From the NCBI RefSeq assembly GCF_000765825.2, contig NZ_JRPE02000009.1, positions 34,705 through 98,704 of the forward strand: a DNA stretch of 64,000 nt, in the 5' to 3' direction. This DNA is from Helicobacter magdeburgensis. GTDB taxonomy: Bacteria > Campylobacterota > Campylobacteria > Campylobacterales > Helicobacteraceae. Both the position numbers and the translations under genes were made by a program. Numbering within the stretch: the stretch's first letter is position 1; each line of letters starts with the position of its first letter. Positions 27,555 through 35,483 of this stretch are shown one piece after another. Under the pieces are notes generated by a model that was not told the origin of the DNA, searched no databases, and saw only the letters and a list, made by a program, of their open reading frames with translations.

Positions 27555-28595
27555 ATGAAAAAAGTAGCATTACTTATGAGTGGGGGCGTAGATAGCTCCT
27601 ATTGTGTTCATTTGCTTTTATCTCAAGGATATGAAGTTATAGGCTTGTATCTCAAGCTCCACGATAAAGAAAAAAAGCACGAGATTTATATCAAAAATTG
27701 CGAACAAGTCGCCAGTCAGCTTGGAATCCGCTTCGAAGTAGTAGATTTGCGTGAGGAATTTAAAAAGAATGTTTATGACGCATTTGTGAAGTCTTACAAA
27801 GCAGGGCAGACGCCAAATCCTTGTGCAGTGTGTAATCCGCTAATGAAATTTGGCTTAGGGCTACAAAAGGCTGATGAGCTAGGCTGCGAGTTTATCGCTA
27901 CGGGGCATTACGCACAGATTAAAGAGATAAATGGCATTAAACGCATAGCAAAAGCAGTTGATGACACAAAGGATCAAAGCTATTTTCTCTACGCTCTCCC
28001 ACAAAGTGCGATAGATAGAATTATCTTTCCACTTGGGGGATTTACCAAAGAAGAAGTAAAAAAGACCGCCCTTAAACTCCTGCCTTTCCTTGGGACATTA
28101 GAGACTTATAAAGAATCTCAAGAGATTTGCTTTGTAGAAGATAGCTATATTGATATTTTAAAACTCCACGAAAAGGTGGATATGGAGGGCGTTGTAAGAG
28201 ATAGCAATGGTAAAGCCGTTGGCACACATAAGGGCTATATGCACTACACTATCGGCAAACGCAAGGGCTTTAGTGTCTTTGGCTCACACGAGCCGCATTA
28301 TGTCAAAGCGATTAACCCACAAAAGAATGAAATCATTGTTGGCACAAAAGAAGAGCTTGCCATAGATTCTATACAAGCCCTCAATAAAAGTCTCCCACAA
28401 GCCTTTGATGGCGGAGTGTATGATATTAAGGTGCGGTATCGCAGTGTGCCTTTAAAAGCAGAAATCAACATACAAGGCGAATATATCCACGCAAAATTAC
28501 TAGAATCTGCCTATGGTGTAGCTCAAGGACAAGCTTTAGTGCTTTATCAAGATGACTGCGTTTTGGGCGGAGGAGTTATCACTCAAGCGAACTAA
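27555..28595 (+). CDS. mnmA: tRNA-specific 2-thiouridylase
   Basis: MnmA thiolates U34 of glutamate, lysine and glutamine tRNAs. The protein has 346 residues. The PP-loop motif SGGVDSS lies at residues 9-15, the catalytic cysteine is in NPCAVCN (about residue 95), and the second is in EICFVED (about residue 195), followed by the [14 protein letters not shown] segment. AAAGGA precedes ATG. A hairpin with a short T-rich tail follows. Confidence 0.97.
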   Translation: MKKVALLMSGGVDSSYCVHLLLSQGYEVIGLYLKLHDKEKKHEIYIKNCEQVASQLGIRFEVVDLREEFKKNVYDAFVKSYKAGQTPNPCAVCNPLMKFGLGLQKADELGCEFIATGHYAQIKEINGIKRIAKAVDDTKDQSYFLYALPQSAIDRIIFPLGGFTKEEVKKTALKLLPFLGTLETYKESQEICFVEDSYIDILKLHEKVDMEGVVRDSNGKAVGTHKGYMHYTIGKRKGFSVFGSHEPHYVKAINPQKNEIIVGTKEELAIDSIQALNKSLPQAFDGGVYDIKVRYRSVPLKAEINIQGEYIHAKLLESAYGVAQGQALVLYQDDCVLGGGVITQAN

Positions 28596-28682
28596 GGGAT
28601 TTGATAATCCGTGTCAAATAAATCTTTAACAATAAAACCCTATGTCTCTCAAGCTTGGATCTAGCTCAAGCCCCAATTTTAT

Positions 28683-28709
28683 CTAGGATCTAAAAATCCT
28701 AGCTCTTTT
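28683..28709 (+). terminator. Probable terminator of mnmA
   Basis: CTAGGAT pairs perfectly with ATCCTAG around loop CTAAAA, followed by CTCTTTT. It is placed about 90 bases after the mnmA stop. The stem is moderate and the T-run is short. Confidence 0.5.
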
Positions 28710-28847
28710 CCACATTTGACATAATGTAAGAGTTTATGAAAACTCTTATTATTTTTATCTTTTTATTTGCCGAGTTGTTTATTAAGATTCTAAAATACCT
28801 GAAACAAACCTATCTCCATTCTCATTTTGGTTTATCTTTAAAAATTT

Positions 28848-28867
28848 GATAATTATTCCTATAATTA
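28848..28867 (+). promoter_or_regulatory. Fur-box-like palindrome upstream of TonB receptor gene
   Basis: TAATTAT (28850-28856) and ATAATTA (28861-28867) form a perfect 7-bp inverted repeat with a 4-base spacer, preceded by GA, resembling GATAAT-type Fur sites. It lies 67 bases before the receptor ATG, overlapping the likely -35 region. Iron repression of the receptor is therefore inferred. Confidence 0.5.
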
Positions 28868-28933
28868 AATTATATTTTAAGCTGATTTATATTATTCTCG
28901 CACTTTCACACATAATTCACACAAAGGAGTAAA

Positions 28934-31117
28934 ATGAAAACGATAAGCAGAATTTTAACGAGTGGCAAAATCTTAACAACAGGAGGGGCAGTTTGTCTTT
29001 TTGGCTCATTTGCCCTAGCTGATACACTAAGCCAAAACTCCACACAAGCAGAATCTCAAGTAGATTCAGCCTCTCGCAATGTCAGGCTTAACAAATCTGT
29101 TGTTACCGCCGCATCAGGGAGCGAAAAGCTTGTCAAAGACGCTCCGGCTTCCACTACCGTGATTAGCCAAGAAGAGTTGCAAACTATGCCCTATCGTGAT
29201 TTAGCCGAAGCAGTAAGAAATGTCCCGGGCGTTGAGATTGATGCAAGTGCGGGGAAGCTTGGAGGATTCTCATTCCTTATACGCGGTATGCCAGCAGACT
29301 ATACGCTTTTACTTGTAGATGGCAGACGCACCAAGCCCGGAGGACAAATCGCCACAAATAATAATGGTATGGAATCTATGTATAATGCCTTTATGCCCCC
29401 TTTAAGTGCGATTGAAAAGATAGAGGTTATACGCGGACCTATGAGCACACTCTATGGCAGTGATGCAATGGGTGGTATGGTGAATATCGTAACGAAAAAA
29501 ATCCCAGAAAAATGGGGAGCGACATTAAGCCTTGAGGCAAATATTCCTGAATCTAAAGCTTATCGATCCACCTATCAAGCCTCGTTTTACGCCGCAGGGG
29601 CATTAAGCAAAAGTGTAGGTATGAATTTTAGATTACGAGATCTCTATCGCACTGAAGCGGGAAATACCTTTAAAACAAATGATGGCAATACAACTACAAG
29701 CTTCTTTGGCGCTCAAAGCAATGCTTATAATATCGGCACAAGGCTAAACTATACGCCAGATTCTAAGAATACCTTTATCTTTGATGTGGATTATACAAAA
29801 ATCACTTTTGACAATCGCAAGGCACAAATTGGACGCCATACCGCACCAAATGAAAAAAGTGATGGGCTGACAGGTGGATATACTGATTATATGAATGTTT
29901 CTAAGCTTGTGGGGTTACTTGGACACGATGGGGATTATAGCTTTGGGAAATGGAAAACTTCACTACAATATATGGATACGCGGAATCTTGGACGCAAGGT
30001 TGTGGGCAAATACACCGCCGATCCTGATGTGGGCAAAAGTCGCGATATTATAGGACAGGATATTTATCTAGATTCACGCTTGTTGCTCCCATTAGGAGAT
30101 TATAACAATCTCAATGTTGGGGCAGAGTATCGCAGTGAGCAAATGCACGATAGAGCGGCAAATCCAAATAGATTTGGCTTCCACACTATAAGTGCGTTTG
30201 TAGAAGATGAGTGGAATATTTTTGAGCCTTTTACAATTACACTTGGATTGCGAGATACTTATAATACAAAGTTTGGCAATCACATCTCGCCTAGAATCTA
30301 TGGTGTGCTTGATATAACAGATAGCCTAACGCTCAAAGGTGGTGTATCCACAGGGTATAAAACCCCTTATACCAACCAGCTTGTAAGCGGTGTGTATGGC
30401 TATGGGAGTCAAGGGGCTTTGGGCTTTTTAGGGAATCCGGACTTAAAGCCAGAGACTTCAATCAACTACGAGCTAGGCTTAGTATTTGATAATGACTATG
30501 TGGATTTTAGTGTTACAGGCTTTAGGAATAATTTTTCAAACAAAATCACTTCGCAAAGTATAACTTCAGGGGCGGTATTTGACACTCATTGTAGTGGTGT
30601 ATATGACAGAGGTTGCAATCAACTCTATAACGCCGATACTGCCTACACACAAGGGGTTGAAAGCACCTTTGGGATTAAGCCCATTTATGGTGTAGGCTTT
30701 GATATAAGCTATGTTTGGACAGACACAGAAGTAACTTCAGGCAAGACAAAAGGGCAGAAACTCTCCTTTATCCCCGAGCATTCACTCAATGCAAAGCTTA
30801 GCTATGTGTATAAAGACTTCAGTGCTTATTTACGCACAGAATACAAAGCAAAAACGCCAAATAATAGTTTTTACAGCAACACAAACAAAGTTGCTTACAA
30901 AGAATACTACAAAGACTATGTCGTGCTTACCCTTGGCGCACAATATAGGATTAATGACTTTGTTCGCCTAAATGCTGGAATCTACAATCTCTTAAATCAT
31001 ACTTTTATTGACTTTGATAATGTCGCTATAAATGGCAATGCTGCTACATACGCCAACAACTACCGCTTTATCCTTGATGGCAGACGATATTGGCTTAATG
31101 TAACACTTGATTTTTAA
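28934..31117 (+). CDS. TonB-dependent outer-membrane receptor (siderophore/colicin-receptor type)
   Basis: A 727-residue receptor with signal peptide to about residue 29, a plug domain (APASTTVISQEELQTMPYRD, AVRNVPGVEID, and IEVIRGPMSTLYGSDAMGG) and a long beta-barrel ending in F (WLNVTLDF). The plug and barrel pattern matches CirA/FepA/CfrA-type ferric-siderophore receptors. AAAGGAG precedes ATG, and a Fur-like palindrome lies in the promoter. No siderophore transport genes are adjacent, so the ligand is unknown. A gene-sized spacer on both sides suggests a monocistronic unit. Confidence 0.92.
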   Translation: MKTISRILTSGKILTTGGAVCLFGSFALADTLSQNSTQAESQVDSASRNVRLNKSVVTAASGSEKLVKDAPASTTVISQEELQTMPYRDLAEAVRNVPGVEIDASAGKLGGFSFLIRGMPADYTLLLVDGRRTKPGGQIATNNNGMESMYNAFMPPLSAIEKIEVIRGPMSTLYGSDAMGGMVNIVTKKIPEKWGATLSLEANIPESKAYRSTYQASFYAAGALSKSVGMNFRLRDLYRTEAGNTFKTNDGNTTTSFFGAQSNAYNIGTRLNYTPDSKNTFIFDVDYTKITFDNRKAQIGRHTAPNEKSDGLTGGYTDYMNVSKLVGLLGHDGDYSFGKWKTSLQYMDTRNLGRKVVGKYTADPDVGKSRDIIGQDIYLDSRLLLPLGDYNNLNVGAEYRSEQMHDRAANPNRFGFHTISAFVEDEWNIFEPFTITLGLRDTYNTKFGNHISPRIYGVLDITDSLTLKGGVSTGYKTPYTNQLVSGVYGYGSQGALGFLGNPDLKPETSINYELGLVFDNDYVDFSVTGFRNNFSNKITSQSITSGAVFDTHCSGVYDRGCNQLYNADTAYTQGVESTFGIKPIYGVGFDISYVWTDTEVTSGKTKGQKLSFIPEHSLNAKLSYVYKDFSAYLRTEYKAKTPNNSFYSNTNKVAYKEYYKDYVVLTLGAQYRINDFVRLNAGIYNLLNHTFIDFDNVAINGNAATYANNYRFILDGRRYWLNVTLDF

Positions 31118-31164
31118 ATTAAGAGCATTGAAAAAATAGAATCTAGGTAAATCCGCAATGTGTG

Positions 31165-31204
31165 AGCCAAAAATTTAGGGGTTTCATTATTCTAAGTTTT
31201 GGCT
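31165..31204 (+). terminator. Possible terminator hairpin after the TonB receptor gene
   Basis: AGCCAAAA pairs with TTTTGGCT, and the pairing nearly continues inward (ATTTA/TAA). It begins 47 bases after the receptor stop. There is no strong T-run directly after the stem. Confidence 0.35.
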
Positions 31205-31366
31205 ATAAGATTCTAATGTTTTTAAAGGATTTGTAAAAAATATCTCACTTATCTTAAAACAATGTAAAAAATTATAGCTTTTAGATTCTTTTCAGTCTCT
31301 AAGGCATAGAATCATAGCCGAAGTTATCATAATGTAATAACACCATCTCACCCAAAGGAGTTTATT

Positions 31367-32806
31367 ATGGGAAAACGCGTAGAACACGATTTTATAGGCG
31401 AACTAGAAATTGCTGATGATGTGTATTATGGAGTGCAAACTTTTAGAGCTTTGCAAAACTTCAACATCACAGGTGATAAGCTTAGTAGCTACCCAAGCTT
31501 TATTAAGGCTTTCGCACAGGTAAAAAAGGCAGCGGCTCTAGCAAATAATGAGCTAAAACTACTTGATGATAAGAAAAAAGAAGCGATTTGTAAGGCTTGT
31601 GATAGGCTTATCGCTGGGGAATTACGCGATCAATTTGTCGTAGATATGATTCAAGGCGGGGCTGGAACTAGCACAAATATGAATACAAATGAAGTGGTAG
31701 CAAACCTTGCTTTAGAGATTATGGGGCATAAAAAGGGCGATTATCAGCACTGCCACCCAAACGACCACGTGAATCTCTCTCAATCTACAAACGACTCTTA
31801 CCCAACAGCTATCCACGTAGCCCTTTATGATGAGTTATCCGCCCTTGCTAAAGATATGGAAGTGCTTAAAAAATCCTTTGAAAATAAATCAAAAGAGTTT
31901 AAAGATGTGCTAAAAATGGGACGCACACAACTTCAAGATGCCGTGCCTATGACTTTAGGGCAAGAGTTTCATACATTTGCGGTGATGATGGGCGAAGATA
32001 TTGCTAGAGTGCTTGAGGCAAGAAGCCTTGTAACTGAAATCAATATGGGCGGAACAGCGATAGGAACAGGCATAAACTCACACCCTGATTATCCTAAAAT
32101 TGTCCAAAAAAAGCTTTGCGAAGTTACAGGACACCCATTTAAAACTGCAGATGACCTTATTGAGGCTACACAAGATACAGGTGCGTATGTGCAAGTGAGC
32201 GGAGTGCTCAAAAGAGTAGCAGTGAAACTCTCTAAAGTCTGCAATGACTTGCGATTACTTAGCTCTGGACCAAGAGCAGGATTAAATGAAATCAATCTCC
32301 CCAAAATGCAGCCCGGAAGCTCTATTATGCCCGGCAAAGTCAATCCTGTAATCCCTGAAGTTGTGAATCAAGTATGCTACGCAGTTATAGGCAATGATGT
32401 AACAGTGAGCTTTGCAAGCGAAGGTGGGCAGCTTCAGCTTAATGTATTTGAACCTGTGATTGCCTATGGGCTCTTTAACTCTATCTCTATGATGAGAAAT
32501 GCTATGCTTACTCTTGCAAGCAAATGTATTGATGGTATCACTGCAAATGAAAAAGTATGTAGTGATTTTGTGTATAATAGCATTGGCATCGTTACGGCGC
32601 TTAATCCTTATATCGGCTATGAAAATTCTGCATCAATCGCTAAAGAATCTTTACAAACAGGCAAACCTGTCAAAGACATTGCACTAGAGAGAAAACTCCT
32701 TAGCGAAGAGCAACTCAATGAGATATTCCAACCTAAAAATATGCTTAATCCTCATATGAGTGCGGAAGATAAAGCGAAGTTTCAAAAAAATTCGCCATTT
32801 GCGTAA
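31367..32806 (+). CDS. aspA: Aspartate ammonia-lyase
   Basis: AspA deaminates aspartate to fumarate and ammonia, supplying fumarate for the reductase whose genes open this window. The protein has 479 residues, with the fumarase/aspartase signature GSSIMPGKVNP, plus QGGAGTSTNMNTNEV and VNLSQSTNDSYPTAIH. AAAGGAG precedes ATG. It is followed, after a repeat-filled spacer, by dcuA, the C4-dicarboxylate antiporter with which it is commonly paired. Confidence 0.97.
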   Translation: MGKRVEHDFIGELEIADDVYYGVQTFRALQNFNITGDKLSSYPSFIKAFAQVKKAAALANNELKLLDDKKKEAICKACDRLIAGELRDQFVVDMIQGGAGTSTNMNTNEVVANLALEIMGHKKGDYQHCHPNDHVNLSQSTNDSYPTAIHVALYDELSALAKDMEVLKKSFENKSKEFKDVLKMGRTQLQDAVPMTLGQEFHTFAVMMGEDIARVLEARSLVTEINMGGTAIGTGINSHPDYPKIVQKKLCEVTGHPFKTADDLIEATQDTGAYVQVSGVLKRVAVKLSKVCNDLRLLSSGPRAGLNEINLPKMQPGSSIMPGKVNPVIPEVVNQVCYAVIGNDVTVSFASEGGQLQLNVFEPVIAYGLFNSISMMRNAMLTLASKCIDGITANEKVCSDFVYNSIGIVTALNPYIGYENSASIAKESLQTGKPVKDIALERKLLSEEQLNEIFQPKNMLNPHMSAEDKAKFQKNSPFA

Positions 32807-32845
32807 GTAGCTTAGGTTAGGTTTAGTGTTTATAGAATCTGGATT

Positions 32846-32966
32846 CTGCGTTGTCTCTTTGTCGCTTTTAGCGGATTGTTCGCTCAAGGCTCGGTCATTA
32901 CCTTTAGGTAACTTCCTTCGCCTTTCGCTCCAAAACCGCTAAAATCACTCAAAGATACTTCCGCAG
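32846..32966 (-). repeat. 121-bp structured intergenic repeat, copy A
   Basis: The element is bounded by CTGCG and CGCAG and folds as a long hairpin with an inner branch. There is an outer 5-bp stem, an 8-position stem with one mismatch (32853-32860 with 32951-32958), a perfect 9-bp stem TTTTAGCGG/CCGCTAAAA (32866-32874 with 32936-32944), and a small TTACC-TTTA-GGTAA hairpin (32898-32911). Copy B at 54548-54668 has the same length and stem offsets, with compensating stem changes. The strand is given relative to copy B on the + strand. It begins 39 bases after the aspA stop. Confidence 0.8.
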
Positions 32967-33018
32967 TATTCCTTATTTAGTATCTCTGTGCAAGTTCCAA
33001 ATCCCTTGTAAGTAATTT

Positions 33019-33043
33019 ACGCTTAAGGCACGCCCTTAAGCGT
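33019..33043. repeat. Perfect 10-bp inverted repeat
   Basis: ACGCTTAAGG and CCTTAAGCGT flank a 5-base loop (CACGC). GTTAAAATT follows. It could act as a terminator of the aspA transcript, but it lacks a run of four or more T directly after the stem. Confidence 0.6.
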
Positions 33044-33097
33044 GTTAAAATTAATCGCACGCAGTGCCACCTCTTAAAGCGTCGTAGGGGTGGGGGA

Positions 33098-33180
33098 TTT
33101 TTAAGGGGGAGGGAGCGACTTCGCGTGCAGACGAAGTCAAACCCGTTTTACCGCAAATTCAAGCCCCTCCCCCTTAAAAA
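33098..33180. repeat. 83-bp nested inverted-repeat element
   Basis: A 16-base arm TTTTTAAGGGGGAGGG (33098-33113) has a perfect complement at 33165-33180. Inside it, GACTTCG (33117-33123) pairs with CGAAGTC (33132-33138) around an 8-base loop. The purine-rich G-run arm is unlike the surrounding AT-rich DNA. It looks like a small palindromic mobile unit or a structured RNA; no open frame uses it convincingly. Confidence 0.75.
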
Positions 33181-33222
33181 AGACTTTGGTGCAGATTAAC
33201 TTAAGAAGCTATGGATTATCAC

Positions 33223-33250
33223 AACTTCCTAGCGGAAGTTTCGCAATGAC
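33223..33250. repeat. Palindromic unit ending in the TCGCAATGAC motif
   Basis: AACTTCC and GGAAGTT form a perfect 7-bp stem around TAGC, immediately followed by TCGCAATGAC. The reverse complement GTCATTGCGA plus hairpin is a recurrent small intergenic palindrome in several bacterial genomes, as I recall. Only one copy is seen here. Confidence 0.5.
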
Positions 33251-33323
33251 AAGAACTACATTGCACCTAAGACAATGAGCAGAATCTAGATTCTAAAATT
33301 GAAATACAAAACAAAGGATTACA

Positions 33324-35063
33324 ATGGAAATGTTAGTGCTTATACTTCAAGTTGCCGTGCTGCTTGGAGCTATTTTTATCGGTATTCGGCTTGGCGGTAT
33401 GGCGATAGGCTATGCCGGTGGATTTGGTGTCGTTGTGCTTTGTCTCTTTTTGGGTATGAAGCCCGGGGCTATTCCTTGGGATGTTATCCTTATCATTATG
33501 TCAGTTATTGCGGCGATTGCGGCAATGCAGCTTGCTGGTGGGCTAGACTATATGGTGCAGGTGGCTGAAAAGATTCTAAGAAAGAATCCAAAATATATTA
33601 ACTACCTTGCCCCCACCGTTACCTACTTTTTGACATTTTTAGCAGGGACTGGACATACTGCGTTTTCTATGATACCTGTGATTGTGGAAGTGGCAAAAGA
33701 GCAAAATATTAAGCCCTCCGCCCCCCTTTCAATCGCTGTTGTCTCTAGTCAAATCGCCATTACCGCAAGTCCTGTAAGTGCGGCGGTAGTGTATATGACC
33801 GGTGTGCTAGAGCCGCTTGGCTGGAGCTATCCTACCTTGCTTTTAGTGTGGCTTATCACAACTTTTAGTGCGTGTATGCTGACTGCCTTTGTGGTGAGTA
33901 AGTTTTTCCCGCTTGATTTGAGTAAAGACCCTGTGTATCAAGAGCGACTAAAGGCTGGGCTTGTGAAATCAACAAATGGTGCAGCACACATTGAGCTAAA
34001 AAAGGGAGCAAAGCTAAGTGTTGGGATCTTCCTTGCGGGTGTGCTTTGCGTGGTGATTTATGCGACTTCAATATCTGATGTCGTGCGTAAGCCTATGCTA
34101 GATTCTGTTAGCAAAAATATCCCGGTTTATGTGGATAATGAGCTAGATTCTATAAAGAAAGAAGCAACTTCACTTTTAGCATTCAAAGATAGCGAACAAG
34201 CAAAGCTAGAAAAGCAAAATCTTATCGCACCGCTAGAATCTTTGAAGAAAGCTTATGTAGATTCTATCCCCGCCATTAAGGCAAATCCAAATGAAGTGCA
34301 GAATCTTCAAAATGCCTTTGCCACTGCAAAAAGCGAGATAGATTCTATTGCTAAAAATGAGCAGAATGAAAAAGCCATTGCATTAATAGAATCTAAGCTA
34401 GATTCATTAAGTAATGAGCTAGATTCTATCCTACCCGACTTCGCACAAAAAGATGGAATGCTAGCAAACTTATCAGCAATGGTGAAAAGCTATATTGACC
34501 CTGTGCGATTGCCACGCGATGGGGCGATTATGAGCTTTATGCTGATGATTGCGACTTTGATTGTGATTTTCTGCAAGGTAGAAACGGGCAAACTGCTTGA
34601 TGCAAGCACATTTAAGGCGGGAATGACAGCTTGTGTGTGCGTTTTAGGTGTGGCTTGGCTTGGCAATACTTTTGTTGATGGCTACAAAGCAGAAATCGGC
34701 GATTTAGCTGGCAAACTTGTGGGCGATTATCCCGCACTTTTGGCAGTAGCCCTTTTCTTTGCGAGTATGTTGCTTTACTCACAAGCGGCTACGGCTAAGG
34801 CGATTATGCCGGTTGTGATTGCTGCACTCGGTATCACCGCTACAAATGCGGATTCTGCGTATATTTTGGTAGCAAGTTTTGCGGCTGTATCAGCGTTATT
34901 TGTGCTTCCTACTTATCCTACGCTACTTGGTGCGGTGCAAATGGACGACACCGGCTCTACACGCATTGGCAAGTTTGTTTTCAATCATAGCTTCATACTT
35001 CCGGGTATTATAGCTATCGTGTTTGCCGTAGCCCTTGGCTTTGCCATCGCTCCGCTATTCTAA
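33324..35063 (+). CDS. dcuA: Anaerobic C4-dicarboxylate antiporter DcuA with large insertion
   Basis: DcuA exchanges aspartate or fumarate for succinate across the inner membrane during fumarate respiration. The flanks are typical of the Dcu family (MIPVIVEVAKEQNIKPSAPL and SQIAITASPVSAAVVYM in the first half; YSQAATAKAIMPVVIAALGI and VLPTYPTLLGAVQMDD in the second). The protein has 579 residues against about 435-445 for usual DcuA. The excess is one hydrophilic, helix-forming stretch at about residues 250-395, rich in D-S-I, K and E, inserted between two membrane helices. The frame is intact through it. AAAGGA precedes ATG, and a strong terminator follows the stop. Pairing with aspA supports the role. 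Confidence 0.93.
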   Translation: MEMLVLILQVAVLLGAIFIGIRLGGMAIGYAGGFGVVVLCLFLGMKPGAIPWDVILIIMSVIAAIAAMQLAGGLDYMVQVAEKILRKNPKYINYLAPTVTYFLTFLAGTGHTAFSMIPVIVEVAKEQNIKPSAPLSIAVVSSQIAITASPVSAAVVYMTGVLEPLGWSYPTLLLVWLITTFSACMLTAFVVSKFFPLDLSKDPVYQERLKAGLVKSTNGAAHIELKKGAKLSVGIFLAGVLCVVIYATSISDVVRKPMLDSVSKNIPVYVDNELDSIKKEATSLLAFKDSEQAKLEKQNLIAPLESLKKAYVDSIPAIKANPNEVQNLQNAFATAKSEIDSIAKNEQNEKAIALIESKLDSLSNELDSILPDFAQKDGMLANLSAMVKSYIDPVRLPRDGAIMSFMLMIATLIVIFCKVETGKLLDASTFKAGMTACVCVLGVAWLGNTFVDGYKAEIGDLAGKLVGDYPALLAVALFFASMLLYSQAATAKAIMPVVIAALGITATNADSAYILVASFAAVSALFVLPTYPTLLGAVQMDDTGSTRIGKFVFNHSFILPGIIAIVFAVALGFAIAPLF

Positions 35064-35069
35064 AAGCCA

Positions 35070-35107
35070 CAACATAGAATCTTTTTAGATTCTATGTTGC
35101 GTTTTTT
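35070..35107 (+). terminator. Strong Rho-independent terminator of dcuA
   Basis: CAACATAGAATCT (35070-35082) pairs perfectly over 13 bp with AGATTCTATGTTG (35087-35099) around loop TTTT, followed by a six-T run at 35102-35107. The stem is an inverted pair of the abundant AGAATCT heptamer. Confidence 0.88.
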
Positions 35108-35146
35108 ATCCTTTTACTTAGTCTTACGCCAAAACTATTATTTTGC

Positions 35147-35332
35147 CTACCTTTCTTTTGGCTCTAAATTTTGTAGCTCCCTGATATGCTTATGCAAATC
35201 TTCAACAATCTCATCATATTTAAAACTTAGCAACACACGCTTATAAAGCTCTGGCTTATGCTTTCGCCAATTTCTCAAAGTCTTTGGTGTAACATCAATA
35301 ATACGCGCCATATCCTGCTGTGTGTATTTCAT
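35147..35332 (-). CDS. Small helix-turn-helix protein
   Basis: A 61-residue protein whose first half is a helix-turn-helix: QQDMARIIDVTPKTLRNWRK, where the recognition helix T-P-K-T-L-R-N-W resembles resolvase- or MerR-like and phage-type HTH units. The second half is an amphipathic, charged helix suited to dimerisation. AAGGGA precedes ATG at 35332, which supports a real gene. It is isolated between dcuA and a lipoprotein gene that is transcribed divergently, so it may regulate itself or that neighbour. I do not recognise a specific family. Confidence 0.6.
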   Translation of the reverse strand: MKYTQQDMARIIDVTPKTLRNWRKHKPELYKRVLLSFKYDEIVEDLHKHIRELQNLEPKER

Positions 35333-35342
35333 TATGTCCCTT

Positions 35343-35437
35343 AGATTCTTTTGGGTTAGAATCTACACAAAAAGTTTTTTAAATCAAATTAGGTAAATAT
35401 TTTCTAAATAAATATTATTTTAAGTATTTTTTACCTA
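35343..35437. promoter_or_regulatory. Divergent promoter region with nested palindromes
   Basis: Between the minus-strand HTH gene and the plus-strand lipoprotein gene lie TAGATTCT/AGAATCTA (arms at 35342-35349 and 35358-35365), TAGGTAAA/TTTACCTA (35390-35397 and 35430-35437), and inside the latter a perfect AAATAA-ATA-TTATTT palindrome at 35406-35420 of Fur-box-like composition. These could be operators for either gene; none is proven. Confidence 0.4.
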
Positions 35438-35483
35438 GAATCTCGCACTCGCCAAGAGAAAATACAAAAACAGGGAGAAAAAA

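Larger units (their letters stand above)
28596..28933. other. 338-bp intergenic region between mnmA and the TonB receptor
   Basis: It contains the mnmA hairpin at 28683-28702, an AT-rich stretch, the Fur-like palindrome at 28850-28867 and the receptor promoter region. I see no open reading frame or RNA gene in it. Confidence 0.7.
32807..33323. other. 517-bp repeat-rich intergenic region between aspA and dcuA
   Basis: No credible gene lies here. In order it holds a 121-bp structured repeat (32846-32966), a perfect 10-bp hairpin (33019-33043), an 83-bp nested inverted repeat (33098-33180), a GTCATTGCGA-type palindromic unit (33223-33250) and an AGAATCTAGATTCT palindrome (33281-33294), each listed separately. 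Such a pile-up of palindromes suggests a favoured insertion spot for small non-autonomous elements. Confidence 0.75.

Noticed and set aside
32684..32887. 67-residue minus-strand open frame overlapping the aspA end
   Set aside because: It overlaps the aspA coding end and repeat copy A, and has no ribosome site or family resemblance.
33098..33180. Riboswitch controlling dcuA
   Set aside because: No known riboswitch architecture is recognisable, and the element lies 144 bp from the start codon with symmetric arms more like a palindromic mobile unit.
32807..33323. CRISPR array or insertion sequence in the aspA-dcuA spacer
   Set aside because: There are no regularly spaced direct repeats, no transposase frame and no target-site duplication.
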